Assembly: GCA_017453765.1 (NCBI GenBank)
Contig: JAFTEG010000288.1
Span: 1-5,144, forward strand
DNA: 5,144 nucleotides
From: Selenomonadaceae bacterium
GTDB lineage: Bacteria; Bacillota; Negativicutes; Selenomonadales; Selenomonadaceae
Reading direction: 5' to 3'
The notes beneath the pieces are model-generated. The model was not told the origin of the DNA, searched no databases, and saw only the letters and a program-made list of their open reading frames with translations. Positions 1-5,033 of the stretch are shown here, one piece after another. How positions within the stretch are numbered: position 1 is the stretch's first letter; each line of letters begins with the position of its first letter. Position numbers and translations under genes: made by a program.

Positions 1-1
1 A

Positions 2-352
2 ACCGGCGCATTCGTGGCGCTTGTCGAGGCTTGTAACACGATTTATGAACAAGGTAACGTTTTCCCCGTGAAAGATTTTGTCGCGGCAATTTCGGCGGGT
101 ATTTCACCTTCCGGCGATAAACTTTTAGATTTAAACTACTCTGAAGATTACGAGACGCTTGCCGATTGTAACGTTGTGAAAACCGGCGCAGGTGAGTTTG
201 TCGAAATTCAAATTACCGGCGAAAAAAAATCTTTCTCCCGCGCAGATTTGAATGACGTTTTGGATTTGGCGGAAAAAGGCATTGATGAACTTTTCGACAT
301 ACAAAAAGATGCGCTGAAAGAATTGGTGTGGCGTGTCGGTCAAGTAGCTTAA
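2..352 (+). CDS. rph: Ribonuclease PH, C-terminal part (5' truncated by the window edge)
   Basis: RNase PH is a cytosolic phosphorolytic 3'-to-5' exoribonuclease that trims tRNA 3' ends, releasing nucleoside diphosphates. The reading frame is open from base 2 and encodes 116 residues, a little under half of the usual ~240-255, so the gene begins outside the window. The first residues, TGAFVALVEA, match the family's TGA(F/Y)VAL segment, so the GTG at 14 is an internal valine and not a start. Family landmarks follow: KDFVAAISAGI, the acidic LDLNYSED stretch, CNVVKTGAGEFVEIQ, then FSRADLNDVLDLAEKGI and a closing IQKDALKEL. The acidic residues of the LDLxYxED region, which belong to the phosphorolytic site, are present. 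One small divergence is visible: QITGE where most members read QGTAE. The gene is first in the rph-rdgB-phosphoesterase order and is separated from rdgB by 24 nt. Assignment is very likely. Confidence 0.93.
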   Translation, partial: TGAFVALVEACNTIYEQGNVFPVKDFVAAISAGISPSGDKLLDLNYSEDYETLADCNVVKTGAGEFVEIQITGEKKSFSRADLNDVLDLAEKGIDELFDIQKDALKELVWRVGQVA

Positions 353-355
353 TAT

Positions 356-376
356 TAGTTAGTAGGAGTTAGCACA
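356..376 (+). repeat. Three TAG-headed heptamers between rph and rdgB, containing the rdgB ribosome binding site
   Basis: TAG occurs at 356, 363 and 370, exactly 7 nt apart, and the third unit ends immediately before the GTG start at 377. The middle unit, TAGGAGT, is itself the Shine-Dalgarno sequence of rdgB. The array fills nearly the whole spacer. Three units alone could be chance; the same pattern in other spacers makes it credible. Confidence 0.55.
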
Positions 377-967
377 GTGAAAAAAATTTTAATTGCTACA
401 AGAAATATCGGTAAGCTGAAAGAAATTAAGGCGGCATTTTCAGAATTACACGCGGAAATTTTATGTTTGACGGACTTTGAGAATTTGCCGGACGCGGTGG
501 AGGACGGGTCTACTTTTGAAGAAAATGCGCGTATTAAGGCAAAATTTTTTAACAAGCTGACGGGACTTGCATGCCTTGCCGACGATTCCGGTTTGGAAGT
601 TGCCGCCTTGCACGGTGCGCCCGGCGTAAAATCTGCGCGTTTTGCCGGTTATCACGCTGACGACGCTACTAACAATGAAAAACTTTTAGCCGAGTTGAAA
701 AAAATCGGCGTCACTGAGTCACCTGCGGATTATCGTTGCGCATTGGTTTTTATTGACGCTGACACTGAAATTTCTGCGGACGGCAAAATTGACGGCACGA
801 TTAAAACTTTTCCAAAAGGCAACGGCGGTTTCGGCTACGATCCCTACTTTTACATAACCGATACAAAGACAATGGCGGAGCTTACGCCGGCTGAAAAAGA
901 TGCGATAAGTCATCGCGGCGAAGCGCTAAGAAAAATTTTGCCTAAGTTAAAAGAGATTTTAAAATGA
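377..967 (+). CDS. rdgB: XTP/dITP diphosphatase (non-canonical purine NTP pyrophosphatase, RdgB/HAM1 family)
   Basis: This enzyme hydrolyses deaminated purine nucleotides (XTP, dITP, ITP) to the monophosphate and pyrophosphate, keeping them out of DNA and RNA; it is cytosolic and normally a Mg-dependent homodimer. The 196-residue length is typical. The N-terminal substrate motif TRNIGK is at residues 8-13, and the acidic motif LADDSGLEV spans 67-75 with the catalytic-site aspartates D69 and D70. GGFGYDPYF is at 150-158, and the C-terminal base-recognition motif SHRG is at 178-181. The GTG start at 377 was chosen because MKKILIATRN begins the family exactly there and AGGAG at 364-368 lies 8 nt upstream. 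Its TGA stop overlaps the ATG of the next gene (ATGA), indicating translational coupling. The corresponding B. subtilis order is rph-ysnA-ysnB. No defect is seen. Confidence 0.96.
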   Translation: MKKILIATRNIGKLKEIKAAFSELHAEILCLTDFENLPDAVEDGSTFEENARIKAKFFNKLTGLACLADDSGLEVAALHGAPGVKSARFAGYHADDATNNEKLLAELKKIGVTESPADYRCALVFIDADTEISADGKIDGTIKTFPKGNGGFGYDPYFYITDTKTMAELTPAEKDAISHRGEALRKILPKLKEILK

Positions 968-1818
968 ATTTGACGCGAAGAAAATTTGTGAAATTTGCAG
1001 GCGCCACGTTAATCAGCGTCGGACTTATCGGCATTGATACAGGTTGCGGCTTTACCGAAGATGCGGCGGACGGCAATTTTGTAAAAGATTGGTCAACGTT
1101 GCAAATAGACGACATACCGATTGAGTACAACGGCAGAAATTACAGCCGCGTCCTTGTTATCGGCGACATTCACGGAAATTACACGCGCTTTATGTCAATG
1201 TACCAAAAGGTTGAAGTGACGGACAATGACTTGGTAATTTTTCTGGGCGACTACGTGCAAGGCGATAAGGTCGGCGAAGATTTAAAAACTTTGCAATGGC
1301 TCATTAAGCAACAGGAAAATCCCAACTTCATTATGTTAAGCGGCAATATGGAGCGAGAAGCGCTGAAAGATTGTTTTACGGACGACGGAAATTTAAAAGA
1401 AAATCCCGACAAGAAATGGGCGTTTGCAGAGGGCTTAAAGGTTCACAATCTACCGCAGTTCAATCAAAAGGTTTACGACTTTATGTCGAATTTGAAATGG
1501 TATTTTACATTGACGATTGACGGCAAGAAGTTTGTCTTTTCTCACGCGGGAATTAATGAAAATATGCCGCTTAACGCGCAGGACGAATTTTCGCTTATGT
1601 ATAACAAAGAATTTTACAAAGAATATGACGGCGACAAAATAGTTGTGATAGGGCATAGACCTGTGCAAACTGTTTACGGCAAAGATTGTACCGTACCGGT
1701 GAAAGTTCCGGACAAAAATATTTTAATGGTGGACACGCGCTGTAAAAAGTTGCACGGCTATTGTTCCTGCGTAAATGTTTTGACCGGCGAATTTTGGCAG
1801 AGTGACAAAGATTGGTGA
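964..1818 (+). CDS. Tat-leader metallophosphoesterase, PPP/calcineurin-like, with altered active-site motifs
   Basis: A 284-residue protein that probably acts outside the cytoplasm as a phosphatase; its substrate is unknown. The N-terminus has a twin-arginine motif, T4-R5-R6-K7-F8-V9-K10, followed by a hydrophobic stretch to about residue 24. A cysteine at 28 could suggest a lipoprotein, but D25-T26-G27 is a poor lipobox. The catalytic domain runs in PPP order: GDIHGN 67-72, LGDYVQGD 94-101, SGNMER 126-131, FSHAG 192-196, GHRPV 230-234 and VDTRC 256-260. Metal ligands are therefore mostly present, but the usual GNH(D/E) histidine is methionine (M129), and GDxVDRG reads GDYVQG. This could mean altered catalysis or a shifted specificity. 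The start ATG overlaps the rdgB stop, so it is translationally coupled to it. Three cysteines (260, 267, 269) cluster near the end. The fold is fairly certain; activity and substrate are not. Confidence 0.82.
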   Translation: MNLTRRKFVKFAGATLISVGLIGIDTGCGFTEDAADGNFVKDWSTLQIDDIPIEYNGRNYSRVLVIGDIHGNYTRFMSMYQKVEVTDNDLVIFLGDYVQGDKVGEDLKTLQWLIKQQENPNFIMLSGNMEREALKDCFTDDGNLKENPDKKWAFAEGLKVHNLPQFNQKVYDFMSNLKWYFTLTIDGKKFVFSHAGINENMPLNAQDEFSLMYNKEFYKEYDGDKIVVIGHRPVQTVYGKDCTVPVKVPDKNILMVDTRCKKLHGYCSCVNVLTGEFWQSDKDW

Positions 1819-1819
1819 G

Positions 1820-1840
1820 TAGTAAATAGTGGATAGTGAA
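1820..1840 (+). repeat. TAG-headed heptamer array after the Tat-leader phosphatase gene
   Basis: TAG at 1820, 1827 and 1834 gives three exact 7-nt units (TAGTAAA, TAGTGGA, TAGTGAA), starting two bases after the TGA stop. It is followed 10 nt later by the oppositely oriented CTA array, giving a convergent arrangement in a single spacer. Confidence 0.65.
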
Positions 1841-1850
1841 AAACTCAAAG

Positions 1851-1892
1851 CTACCCCCTAGCCCCTCTTTCCTAATCCCTAATCCCTAATTA
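1851..1892 (-). repeat. CTA-headed heptamer array (reverse orientation), six units
   Basis: CTA occurs at 1851, 1858, 1872, 1879 and 1886, with CTC at the phased position 1865: six units of exactly 7 nt with one base out of pattern. The last two full units are CTAATCC. On the opposite strand the units read as TAG-headed heptamers (TAGGGAT type), like the array at 3291. The array ends just ahead of the phosphoesterase Shine-Dalgarno site. Confidence 0.8.
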
Positions 1893-1907
1893 AAAGGTGG
1901 TGATAAC

Positions 1908-2390
1908 GTGTATATCGGATTAATCAGCGACACACACGGAAATTGGACGTCAATAGACCAAGCGCTAAGCATTGCGCCCAAAATGGATATGTGGTTGCAT
2001 ATGGGCGATTGTACGCCGGACGCCGAATATTTACAGTCCCTTGTAGATGTTCCCGTCTACGGCGTTGCCGGAAATTGCGATTGGCCAACAAGCGGCACTA
2101 AATATGAAAGGCTGGTGGAAGTTGCCGAACACAAAATTTTCATAACGCACGGACATAATTACGGCGTACGCTACACGCAGGAATATATTATGGAGGCGGC
2201 GGAGTCGCAGGGCGCTGACATTGCGGTTTTCGGTCACACTCACGTTGTGGAATACATTACCGGACCGCCGTTAATTTTAAATCCCGGCAGTGCGGCGCGT
2301 CCCCGTGACGACCAACGCGGCTCATTTATGATTATGGAGCTTAATCACGGCGCCGAACCCAAAATTACCGTGATTCGTATGAAACGTTAA
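1908..2390 (+). CDS. Cytosolic metallophosphoesterase, MJ0936/YfcE/YsnB type
   Basis: A 160-residue, single-domain phosphodiesterase or phosphatase that binds two divalent metals; no signal peptide is seen, so it should be cytosolic. The whole motif set of the YfcE/Vps29-like family is intact: SDTHGN 7-12 (D8, H10), HMGDC 31-35 (D34), GNCD 55-58, THGH 80-83, GHTH 109-112 and NPGS 125-128. The GTG start at 1908 places SDTHG at the expected distance from the N-terminus. It is preceded by a strong Shine-Dalgarno match (GGTGGTGAT around 1896-1904). It corresponds positionally to B. subtilis ysnB, third in rph-ysnA-ysnB, although here another phosphoesterase gene intervenes. The 89-nt gap upstream is filled by heptamer repeats rather than by a recognisable promoter. 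Family members hydrolyse phosphodiesters in vitro; the physiological substrate cannot be read from sequence. Confidence 0.92.
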   Translation: MYIGLISDTHGNWTSIDQALSIAPKMDMWLHMGDCTPDAEYLQSLVDVPVYGVAGNCDWPTSGTKYERLVEVAEHKIFITHGHNYGVRYTQEYIMEAAESQGADIAVFGHTHVVEYITGPPLILNPGSAARPRDDQRGSFMIMELNHGAEPKITVIRMKR

Positions 2391-2427
2391 TTCGTTTGGA
2401 CTAATTTAAGTATGATTCATAAAAAAA

Positions 2428-2456
2428 TTTTCCCTCGATTATATCGGGGAATTTTT
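2428..2456 (+). terminator. Probable rho-independent terminator closing the rph-phosphoesterase operon
   Basis: About 40 nt after the phosphoesterase stop, TTCCC-T-CGAT (2430-2439) can pair with ATCG-GGGAA (2443-2451). This gives a nine-pair stem with one bulged T at 2435 and a three-base loop. Five T follow directly (2452-2456), then AATT. A-rich sequence at 2421-2427 could also pair weakly with the T run. The stem is moderate in GC, so strength is uncertain. Its place between two functionally unrelated gene groups supports the call. Confidence 0.65.
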
Positions 2457-2462
2457 AATTTG

Positions 2463-2471
2463 TGCTACAAT
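2463..2471 (+). promoter_or_regulatory. Possible extended -10 promoter for the coiled-coil/hsp70 genes
   Basis: TGCTACAAT contains a TACAAT hexamer (2466-2471), one base from the sigma-A consensus TATAAT, with the TG of an extended -10 one base upstream. It lies just after the putative terminator and ahead of a 130-nt leader. No good -35 box is found 16-18 nt upstream, where the terminator stem lies, so it would depend on the extended -10. In AT-rich DNA such matches arise easily by chance. Confidence 0.35.
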
Positions 2472-2503
2472 CAGATAAATTTTTGCAGGTAAAAAAATTT
2501 TTT

Positions 2504-2589
2504 AAGCGAATTTTTTTTAAGTTTAATGGCAAGCAATTTTTTAAATTTAAATAGCAAGCAATTTTTTTAGTTTAATAATCAGCATATTT
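2504..2589 (+). repeat. AT-rich tandem repeat in the leader, about 3.5 units of 25-27 bp
   Basis: Units begin at 2504 (27 nt), 2531 (25 nt) and 2556 (25 nt), with a partial fourth from about 2581. Each reads roughly AAGCAATTTTTT followed by a TTTAA-containing segment and ends in a short GC or TC. Differences between copies are mostly in T-run length. The array fills the stretch right up to the Shine-Dalgarno site of the coiled-coil gene, so in mRNA it would form a U-rich 5' leader. The rest of the 214-nt gap (2391-2604) holds only the terminator and putative promoter. Confidence 0.7.
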
Positions 2590-2591
2590 TT

Positions 2592-2599
2592 GGGAGGTG
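2592..2599 (+). promoter_or_regulatory. Ribosome binding site that fixes a TTG start for the coiled-coil gene
   Basis: GGGAGGTG at 2592-2599 is a near-perfect Shine-Dalgarno sequence. The frame is open further upstream, with an alternative TTG at 2590, but that start would lie inside this site. The in-frame TTG at 2605 lies about 6 nt beyond GGAGG and is therefore the likely initiation codon. Confidence 0.8.
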
Positions 2600-2604
2600 C
2601 AACT

Positions 2605-3300
2605 TTGAACGATAAAGAATTTTCAGAGCGTGTCCTCGCCGTCATAAGAAATAATCTCTTCGACTTAAAAAAATTATTTTTCAATATGGACGATTGCATT
2701 TCCAAAAAAGAATTGGACAAGACGCAGACTCAGCTTGACGAGGCAAACGGCTCCATTGAAAAATTGCAAAGTGTTCGTTCGCAACTTGAAAAGGAAATTT
2801 CCAACAAAAATTTTGAAGTGATAGATTTACTGCGGCAAAATTCCGATTTGTCCGGCGACCTTGAAAGGCAGTTTGACGAAGTGGAGCGGCGCGAAGAAAA
2901 ATTGAAGGCGGCGCGTGTTCAGATTGAAGAGCTGTTGGAGTCATTGGAAGAAAAGAAACGCCTGCTTGCCGAAAAAACTGCGCGGCTGAATTATTTTGCG
3001 GAAAATTATTTGGAGTTGGAAAAGGCGTATCAATCCTACCGAAATTTGCCGGACGAATTAAAATTTACACTGCGCGACATTTTCGGCGACGGCGCAACGC
3101 CCACGCTTTTTATGGCAAGTCTTTTGCAGAAGGGGCATTTGGAAATGCTTTTTGAATACATAACCGATTCGATTGAAATTGGCGCGCCTGATGAAGACGT
3201 AGAGAATTTGTTGCGGATTTTTGATTTTGCATTCAAGGCGGCGAACGGTTCACTCGGCGAAGGGCGAATTGTTGAAGTTCAAGCGGAGATTAGGGAATAG
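2605..3300 (+). CDS. Coiled-coil protein of unknown family, next to an Hsp70 homologue
   Basis: I do not recognise this 231-residue protein. The N-terminal ~30 residues look like a short amphipathic helix (FSERVLAVIRNNLFDLKKLF). Residues about 34-145 are rich in Glu, Lys, Leu, Gln and Arg with heptad-like spacing and no proline or aromatic core, which indicates a long coiled coil. A compact, probably helical C-terminal domain follows at 146-231; it contains LPDELKFTLRDIFGDG (148-163) and a second segment around HLEMLFEYITDSIEIG (178-193). There is no signal peptide or membrane segment. A long helix ahead of a globular domain recalls GrpE in outline, but I see no GrpE signature, so a nucleotide-exchange or adaptor role for the Hsp70 71 nt downstream is only a guess. 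The start is TTG at 2605, set by GGGAGGTG. The last codons and the TAG stop lie inside a heptamer repeat array (from 3291). It is a real gene, judging by its ribosome binding site, composition and position. Confidence 0.85.
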   Translation: MNDKEFSERVLAVIRNNLFDLKKLFFNMDDCISKKELDKTQTQLDEANGSIEKLQSVRSQLEKEISNKNFEVIDLLRQNSDLSGDLERQFDEVERREEKLKAARVQIEELLESLEEKKRLLAEKTARLNYFAENYLELEKAYQSYRNLPDELKFTLRDIFGDGATPTLFMASLLQKGHLEMLFEYITDSIEIGAPDEDVENLLRIFDFAFKAANGSLGEGRIVEVQAEIRE

Positions 3301-3332
3301 GGGCTAGGATTTAGGGGCTAGGGGTTAGTCTC
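3291..3332 (+). repeat. TAG-headed heptamer array, six units, overlapping the end of the coiled-coil gene
   Basis: TAG at 3291, 3298, 3305, 3312, 3319 and 3326 is perfectly phased at 7 nt; units include TAGGGAA, TAGGGGC (twice) and TAGGGGT. The second TAG is the stop codon of the coiled-coil gene, and the first unit lies within its last codons. The units closely resemble the reverse complement of the array at 1851-1892. Confidence 0.8.
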
Positions 3333-3360
3333 TCTAAGCTTCAAGCTATAATTTAGGAGA
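3331..3360 (+). promoter_or_regulatory. Ribosome binding site of the hsp70-like gene inside a potential hairpin
   Basis: The Shine-Dalgarno sequence AGGAGA (3355-3360) sits about 12 nt before the ATG, slightly far. TCTCTAA at 3331-3337 can pair with TTAGGAGA at 3353-3360, seven pairs with one bulged G, which would cover the ribosome binding site. A small inner stem, AGCT with AGCT around a TCA loop, is also possible as an alternative. Pairing is weak and AT-rich, so a temperature-sensitive or structural control of translation is possible but unproven. Confidence 0.35.
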
Positions 3361-3371
3361 AAGATAAATAT

Positions 3372-4949
3372 ATGGGAAAAGAAATTGGAATTGATTTTGG
3401 TACGACAAACACGGTTGTTTCATACGTGAACAAAAGCGGCAGGATTCGCGCTCTGCGTTACGACAAAAGCGAAATTATTCCTTCTGTGATTTACTTCCGC
3501 ACGTCCGAAGAATATTTTATCGGCAGTACGGCGAAAAAACTTTTGGCGCAAAACCCTGCGGCAGGCGTTGAAAATTTTAAAACGTCAATAGGCGATTCAC
3601 AGCGCCATGAAATTTCTGCCGAAAGCGGCGAAATAATTTCTCTTCGCGCACGTGACGCGGCTAAACTTTTTTTGAACAAAATCGTTCAAGGCATTGAAAG
3701 CAAGCTGGTAAAAGAATTTGGCGCGGCGACAGGTTGCATTGACCGCGCAGTTATCACGGTGCCGGCGAATTTCAGCTCGACTGAAAAAGGCGCGGTTAAA
3801 AATGCCGCCAATGACGCGGGGCTGGAAAATATTAAACTTGCCGCTGAACCGACTGCCGCTGCCGTTGCTTATGAAAATTCGCGCGGCAATGACGCGGACG
3901 AAATTATTTTGGTCTACGATTTCGGCGGCGGTACCTTCGATGTTTCGGTGATACAAAAAAATCACGGCGCCTTTGAAGAAATTACGACCGGCGGCGACAA
4001 ACATTTAGGCGGCAACGTGCTGACGAAAAAAATCGCCGACAAAATTTTAGCCGCAGTTAATTTAAAGTTTGAAACCGATTTCCCCGCGACGGAAGATGAC
4101 TTTGATGAGGAGCTGCACAAAATTTCCGCCGCCGATTACCGAATGAATATGAGTGAAATTTGGCGTACCGCTGACCTTGTCAAAGAGGATTTATCGGAAG
4201 ACGAAAACGCCGAAGAATTTTTTAATATTGCCCTGCCCGACGGCAAGTCTGAAACTTTTGAGTTCACGCTGTCACGCGCGGAGTTGGAAGAGCTTATCGG
4301 CGAAGAGATTAACCGCACCGTTGAAATTACGTTAAAGACGATTCAAGCGGCGAAAGAAAAAGGCGTTGAAAAAATTGAACGCATTGTCTTAGCGGGCGGC
4401 AGTTCAAACATTCCGCTTGTCAAAAAAACTTTGGAAGAGCGCCTTCAAAGTCACGACATAGTTTTCAGCGACGACGTGTCGACTTTAATTTCACGCGGCG
4501 CCACGATTCTTGCCGGACGTTACGCGGAAATGGACAAACTTACCAAGCCTGTCACCACGTTGCAAATGGGCATTACCGCCGCTGAAGGTATGGAGTTTGA
4601 AAAATTTCAAATGCTGATTCCGGAAGATGCCGCGTTGCCTTGCACTATGAAAAGGACGTTTTATCTTTCGCGCGACAATCAGCGCAGGCTTGAGATTGAC
4701 TACTACGAACGCGACGTTAAAAATTATCCCGCCGCAAAGTACGGCTACGACAAGGGCATTGAGCAAATTGATTCGCTGGTAATTGACAACTTGCCGCCGA
4801 ATTTAAAGGCGGGTGAAGTTAAAGTCGACGTCACATTCACCGCGCAGATTGACGGCAGTTTGGATATCAACGTCGAACTTAAAAATTTGAATGACGAAAA
4901 AATTACGCAGGGTAATATTTCGTTCACAAAGAAAAGCGATATTGAATGA
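3372..4949 (+). CDS. Hsp70-family protein lacking the alpha-helical lid (DnaK-like)
   Basis: An ATP-dependent chaperone homologue, cytosolic by sequence. The nucleotide-binding domain (about 1-385) is complete. Phosphate loop 1 is IDFGTTNT at 7-14, followed by AVITVPANF, the AEPTAAAVAYE segment (E159, P160, T161), phosphate loop 2 DFGGGTFD at 183-190, GGDKHLGG, and the adenosine motif LAGGSS at 340-345. From about 392 a beta substrate-binding domain follows: a TTLQMGI segment aligns with DnaK's TPLSLGI, and NLPPNLKAG and VDVTFTAQIDGSLDINV resemble the end of the beta-sandwich. The protein stops at residue 525, about 90-115 short of DnaK, so the helical lid is missing. The interdomain linker reads EMDKLTKPV instead of the acidic-hydrophobic DVLLLDVTP, so allosteric coupling may differ. 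The frame is intact and ends in a normal TGA, so this looks like design rather than truncation. It is not the housekeeping dnaK, as no grpE or dnaJ is adjacent. ATG 3372 places the phosphate loop correctly. Confidence 0.93.
   Translation: MGKEIGIDFGTTNTVVSYVNKSGRIRALRYDKSEIIPSVIYFRTSEEYFIGSTAKKLLAQNPAAGVENFKTSIGDSQRHEISAESGEIISLRARDAAKLFLNKIVQGIESKLVKEFGAATGCIDRAVITVPANFSSTEKGAVKNAANDAGLENIKLAAEPTAAAVAYENSRGNDADEIILVYDFGGGTFDVSVIQKNHGAFEEITTGGDKHLGGNVLTKKIADKILAAVNLKFETDFPATEDDFDEELHKISAADYRMNMSEIWRTADLVKEDLSEDENAEEFFNIALPDGKSETFEFTLSRAELEELIGEEINRTVEITLKTIQAAKEKGVEKIERIVLAGGSSNIPLVKKTLEERLQSHDIVFSDDVSTLISRGATILAGRYAEMDKLTKPVTTLQMGITAAEGMEFEKFQMLIPEDAALPCTMKRTFYLSRDNQRRLEIDYYERDVKNYPAAKYGYDKGIEQIDSLVIDNLPPNLKAGEVKVDVTFTAQIDGSLDINVELKNLNDEKITQGNISFTKKSDIE
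4927..4947 (+). repeat. Direct repeat, copy 1: 3' end of the hsp70-like coding sequence
   Basis: These 21 nt encode the last residues (KKSDIE) and the first base of the stop codon. They recur at 5013-5033 with a single difference (T at 4940, C at 5026), 86 nt downstream. The two copies flank the heptamer and octamer repeats. Confidence 0.85.
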
Positions 4950-4970
4950 TAGCCGATAGCTCGTAGCTAA
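4950..4970 (+). repeat. TAG-headed heptamers right after the hsp70-like stop codon
   Basis: TAG at 4950, 4957 and 4964, three exact 7-nt units (TAGCCGA, TAGCTCG, TAGCTAA), beginning at the base after the TGA stop. It lies inside the 86-nt interval bounded by the duplicated coding tail. Confidence 0.65.
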
Positions 4971-4974
4971 ACAC

Positions 4975-5006
4975 TATCGATCCATCGATCTATCGATCTA
5001 TCGATC
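4975..5006 (+). repeat. Octamer tandem repeat, four units of TATCGATC
   Basis: Four consecutive 8-nt units: three are TATCGATC and the second is CATCGATC. Each contains the palindrome ATCGAT and overlapping GATC, so the run is largely self-complementary. No coding frame uses it and no T run follows, so a terminator function is not supported. Confidence 0.85.
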
Positions 5007-5012
5007 CAAAAC

Positions 5013-5033
5013 CAAAGAAAAGCGACATTGAAT
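5013..5033 (+). repeat. Direct repeat, copy 2: displaced copy of the hsp70-like 3' end
   Basis: This matches 4927-4947 at 20 of 21 positions. Read from 5012 it gives P-K-K-S-D-I-E followed by TAG, so the difference (GAT to GAC) is synonymous and the stop context is kept. It is out of frame with the real gene and has no start, so it is a remnant, not a gene. Confidence 0.85.

Noticed and set aside
368..380. TTAGCAC resembling half of a CIRCE operator upstream of rdgB
   Set aside because: The inverted partner GAGTGCTAA is missing, and the match is explained by a TAG heptamer unit.
1871..1891. Telomere-like CCCTAA repeat
   Set aside because: The period is 7 (CCCTAAT) rather than 6, and the setting is an ordinary bacterial spacer; it belongs to the heptamer family.
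2590..2604. Upstream TTG start for the coiled-coil gene
   Set aside because: This start would put the initiation codon inside the strong Shine-Dalgarno sequence; the TTG at 2605 has correct spacing.
2681..2944. 87-codon minus-strand frame inside the coiled-coil gene
   Set aside because: Antisense shadow of the coiled-coil coding sequence; no start signals or family resemblance.
3347..3352. Perfect TATAAT hexamer before the hsp70-like gene
   Set aside because: Transcription would begin near 3359, inside the Shine-Dalgarno sequence, and no fitting -35 box exists; more likely a chance match.
3718..3951. 77-codon + strand frame overlapping the hsp70-like gene
   Set aside because: It is out of frame within the nucleotide-binding domain, has an Arg/Lys/Pro-rich composition typical of a shifted frame, and lacks its own ribosome binding site.
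3597..4004. 135-codon open frame on the minus strand inside the hsp70-like gene
   Set aside because: It lies fully antisense to a well-supported gene, has no ribosome binding site and no recognisable protein features.
4975..5006. CRISPR-like or terminator reading of the octamer run
   Set aside because: Units are contiguous with no spacers, far too short for CRISPR repeats, and no T run follows for a terminator.
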